A stretch of DNA of 6,704 bases from Desulfobacterales bacterium (GTDB lineage: Bacteria > Desulfobacterota > Desulfobacteria > Desulfobacterales > JAHIVH01), in the NCBI GenBank assembly GCA_020056645.1, contig JAGVHJ010000492.1, forward strand, positions 1 to 6,704. Direction: 5' to 3'. The notes below the pieces were generated by a model that had not been told where the DNA came from, searched no databases, and saw only the letters and a list, made by a program, of their open reading frames with translations. The translations under genes were made by a program, and so were the position numbers. Below, one piece after another: positions 5,726 to 6,704 of the stretch (position 1 is its first letter; every line of letters starts with the position of its first letter).

Positions 5726-6514
5726 ATGAATCCGCATCTCATTGAAATCATCGTGTTCTTGTATGGAATCTGTATTGGCAGTTTTCTGAATGTCTCTATT
5801 TTCAGAATTCCCCTGGGGAAATCTATTATCTCTCCTGGATCATCCTGCATGAGCTGTCACAATCCAGTAAAATTTTACGATAATATTCCGATCCTGAGCT
5901 ATATCATTCTGAGGGGAAAATGCAGGCAATGCCAGACACCCTTTTCTCTGAGATACCCTCTTACCGAACTGATCACCGGTGTGAGCGCCCTCTTTGTCTA
6001 TTACCGGTTTGGGCTCTCCCTTGAAGCGCTGATCTATTTCACGTTTATTTCCGCTTTGATCGTCATCACCTTCATTGATATCGATCACCAGATCATCCCC
6101 GATGTCATCTCCCTTCCCGGAATCCCCATCTGCGTCCTCCTTGCGGTTCTGCGTGGCGACACGACGCTTTGGAATTCATTAATCGCTTCCATGATAGGTA
6201 TCCTTGCCGGAGGAGGCAGCCTTTACCTGGTCGCATTTACCTATAAAATGTTCACCGGAAAGGAGGGCATGGGCGGTGGGGACATCAAGCTTCTGGCGAT
6301 GATCGGCGCGCTTGTTGGGTGGAAAGGAGTCCTGTTCACCATTTTCGCCGGATCGGGGATCGGAACCTTTTTAGGGATTGCAAGCATGATTTATTCGAAA
6401 ACCATGAACATGAAGCTGGCCATTCCCTTTGGCCCCTTCCTTTCTCTGGGAGCCATCATTTATATTTTCTTCGGATCTTCAATAATAAACTGGTACTTCA
6501 GCAAATTGATCTGA
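5726..6514 (+). CDS. pilD: Type IV prepilin peptidase / N-methyltransferase (PilD family, A24A)
   Basis: It cleaves the short leader of type IV prepilins or type II secretion pseudopilins at the cytoplasmic face of the inner membrane and N-methylates the new first residue. The 262-residue product is a normal, slightly short member. GICIGSFLNVSIFRIP (14-29) starts the family N-terminus. Two CxxC pairs (C41/C44 and C66/C69) form the zinc-binding cytoplasmic loop of full bifunctional enzymes. FIDIDHQIIPD (116-126) and GMGGGDIKLLA (181-191) hold the two catalytic aspartates, the second D186 in the GxGD motif. About seven or eight hydrophobic helices span the rest. The ATG at 5726 gives the expected short lead into the first helix. 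It is divergent from lon, and no other pilus or secretion gene is visible, so its substrates are probably encoded elsewhere. The choice of pilD over gspO or comC is conventional. Confidence 0.94.
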   Translation: MNPHLIEIIVFLYGICIGSFLNVSIFRIPLGKSIISPGSSCMSCHNPVKFYDNIPILSYIILRGKCRQCQTPFSLRYPLTELITGVSALFVYYRFGLSLEALIYFTFISALIVITFIDIDHQIIPDVISLPGIPICVLLAVLRGDTTLWNSLIASMIGILAGGGSLYLVAFTYKMFTGKEGMGGGDIKLLAMIGALVGWKGVLFTIFAGSGIGTFLGIASMIYSKTMNMKLAIPFGPFLSLGAIIYIFFGSSIINWYFSKLI

Positions 6515-6704
6515 ATCGTATGAGGGAAAGGAGCGCTAAAACACGACAGGGGCTTAACACAAACAGTCCGGCAAGGCTTCGCTGCACTCTCAGGGGAATC
6601 GCATGTAGAATAGGGCTTGGTGAGTGATTTAAGTCATAACTTGAATTGATTATCAATGCCTGCGGCGGCCCGCTTTTAAAAAGCGGGGCAAAGAGGTTTT
6701 TAGA
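6515..6704. other. Non-coding region downstream of pilD
   Basis: No convincing gene is seen. The only plus-strand reading from an ATG (6520-6627, 35 codons) has no Shine-Dalgarno sequence and an Arg-rich composition without family features. A 13-bp palindrome ATTGAT-T-ATCAAT (6645-6657) and a terminal hairpin are the only structured elements. The next gene, if any, starts beyond the window. Confidence 0.5.
6668..6701 (+). terminator. Possible terminator hairpin after pilD
   Basis: CCCGCTTTT (6669-6677) can pair with AAAAGCGGG (6679-6687), realistically as a shorter G-C stem with an AT loop. T5 follows at 6697-6701. The nine-base gap between stem and T run is long for a classic terminator, and the hairpin is about 155 bp past the pilD stop, so it may instead be a repeat or belong to another transcript. 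Confidence 0.35.

Noticed and set aside
6520..6627. 35-codon ORF after pilD, also the tail of a longer frame overlapping pilD
   Set aside because: There is no ribosome site and no recognisable features, and the upstream part is out of frame inside pilD.
6645..6657. Fur-box-like palindrome
   Set aside because: ATTGAT-T-ATCAAT departs from the 7-1-7 ATAATnATTAT core at key positions and is not at a recognised promoter.

Overview
The window is a stretch of ordinary bacterial housekeeping genes. Five genes on the minus strand read, in transcription order, lon, tsaB, psd, pssA and greA. A prepilin peptidase gene (pilD type) lies on the plus strand and diverges from lon. The proteins look like those of a Gram-negative, delta-proteobacterial (Desulfobacterota-like) lineage. 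This rests on general resemblance only: a Lon with a long acidic N-terminus and a basic tail, a small single-domain Psd next to a membrane-embedded PssA, and a type IV pilus/type II secretion leader peptidase. Base composition is moderate, with strongly AT-rich spacers. No rRNA, tRNA, CRISPR array, IS element or phage gene was seen.

Layout. At 17-484 (-) is greA (transcript cleavage factor, TTG start). At 485-628 is a spacer holding a strong terminator hairpin for the transcript upstream of greA. At 629-2061 (-) is psd-pssA, overlapping by 4 bp (ATGA), with a candidate sigma70 promoter just upstream. Together the two make phosphatidylethanolamine: PssA makes phosphatidylserine and Psd decarboxylates it. 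At 2155-5379 (-) is lon-tsaB, 18 bp apart and probably co-transcribed: an ATP-dependent protease, then the TsaB partner needed for the tRNA t6A modification. At 5380-5725 is an AT-rich divergent control region. At 5726-6514 (+) is the prepilin peptidase. From 6515 to the end no gene is credible; the stretch ends in a hairpin.

No undescribed multi-gene system is visible. The points most worth a second look are small and regulatory. A perfect 9-bp inverted repeat has the outermost lon ATG in its 4-nt loop. A 17-codon leader ORF with a strong Shine-Dalgarno sequence ends 4 nt before pilD and shares its first 10 coding bases. A 14-bp direct repeat lies on both sides of the lon/pilD spacer. A nine-G homopolymer lies inside tsaB. 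The best psd start is an ATG three codons inside the longest ORF.
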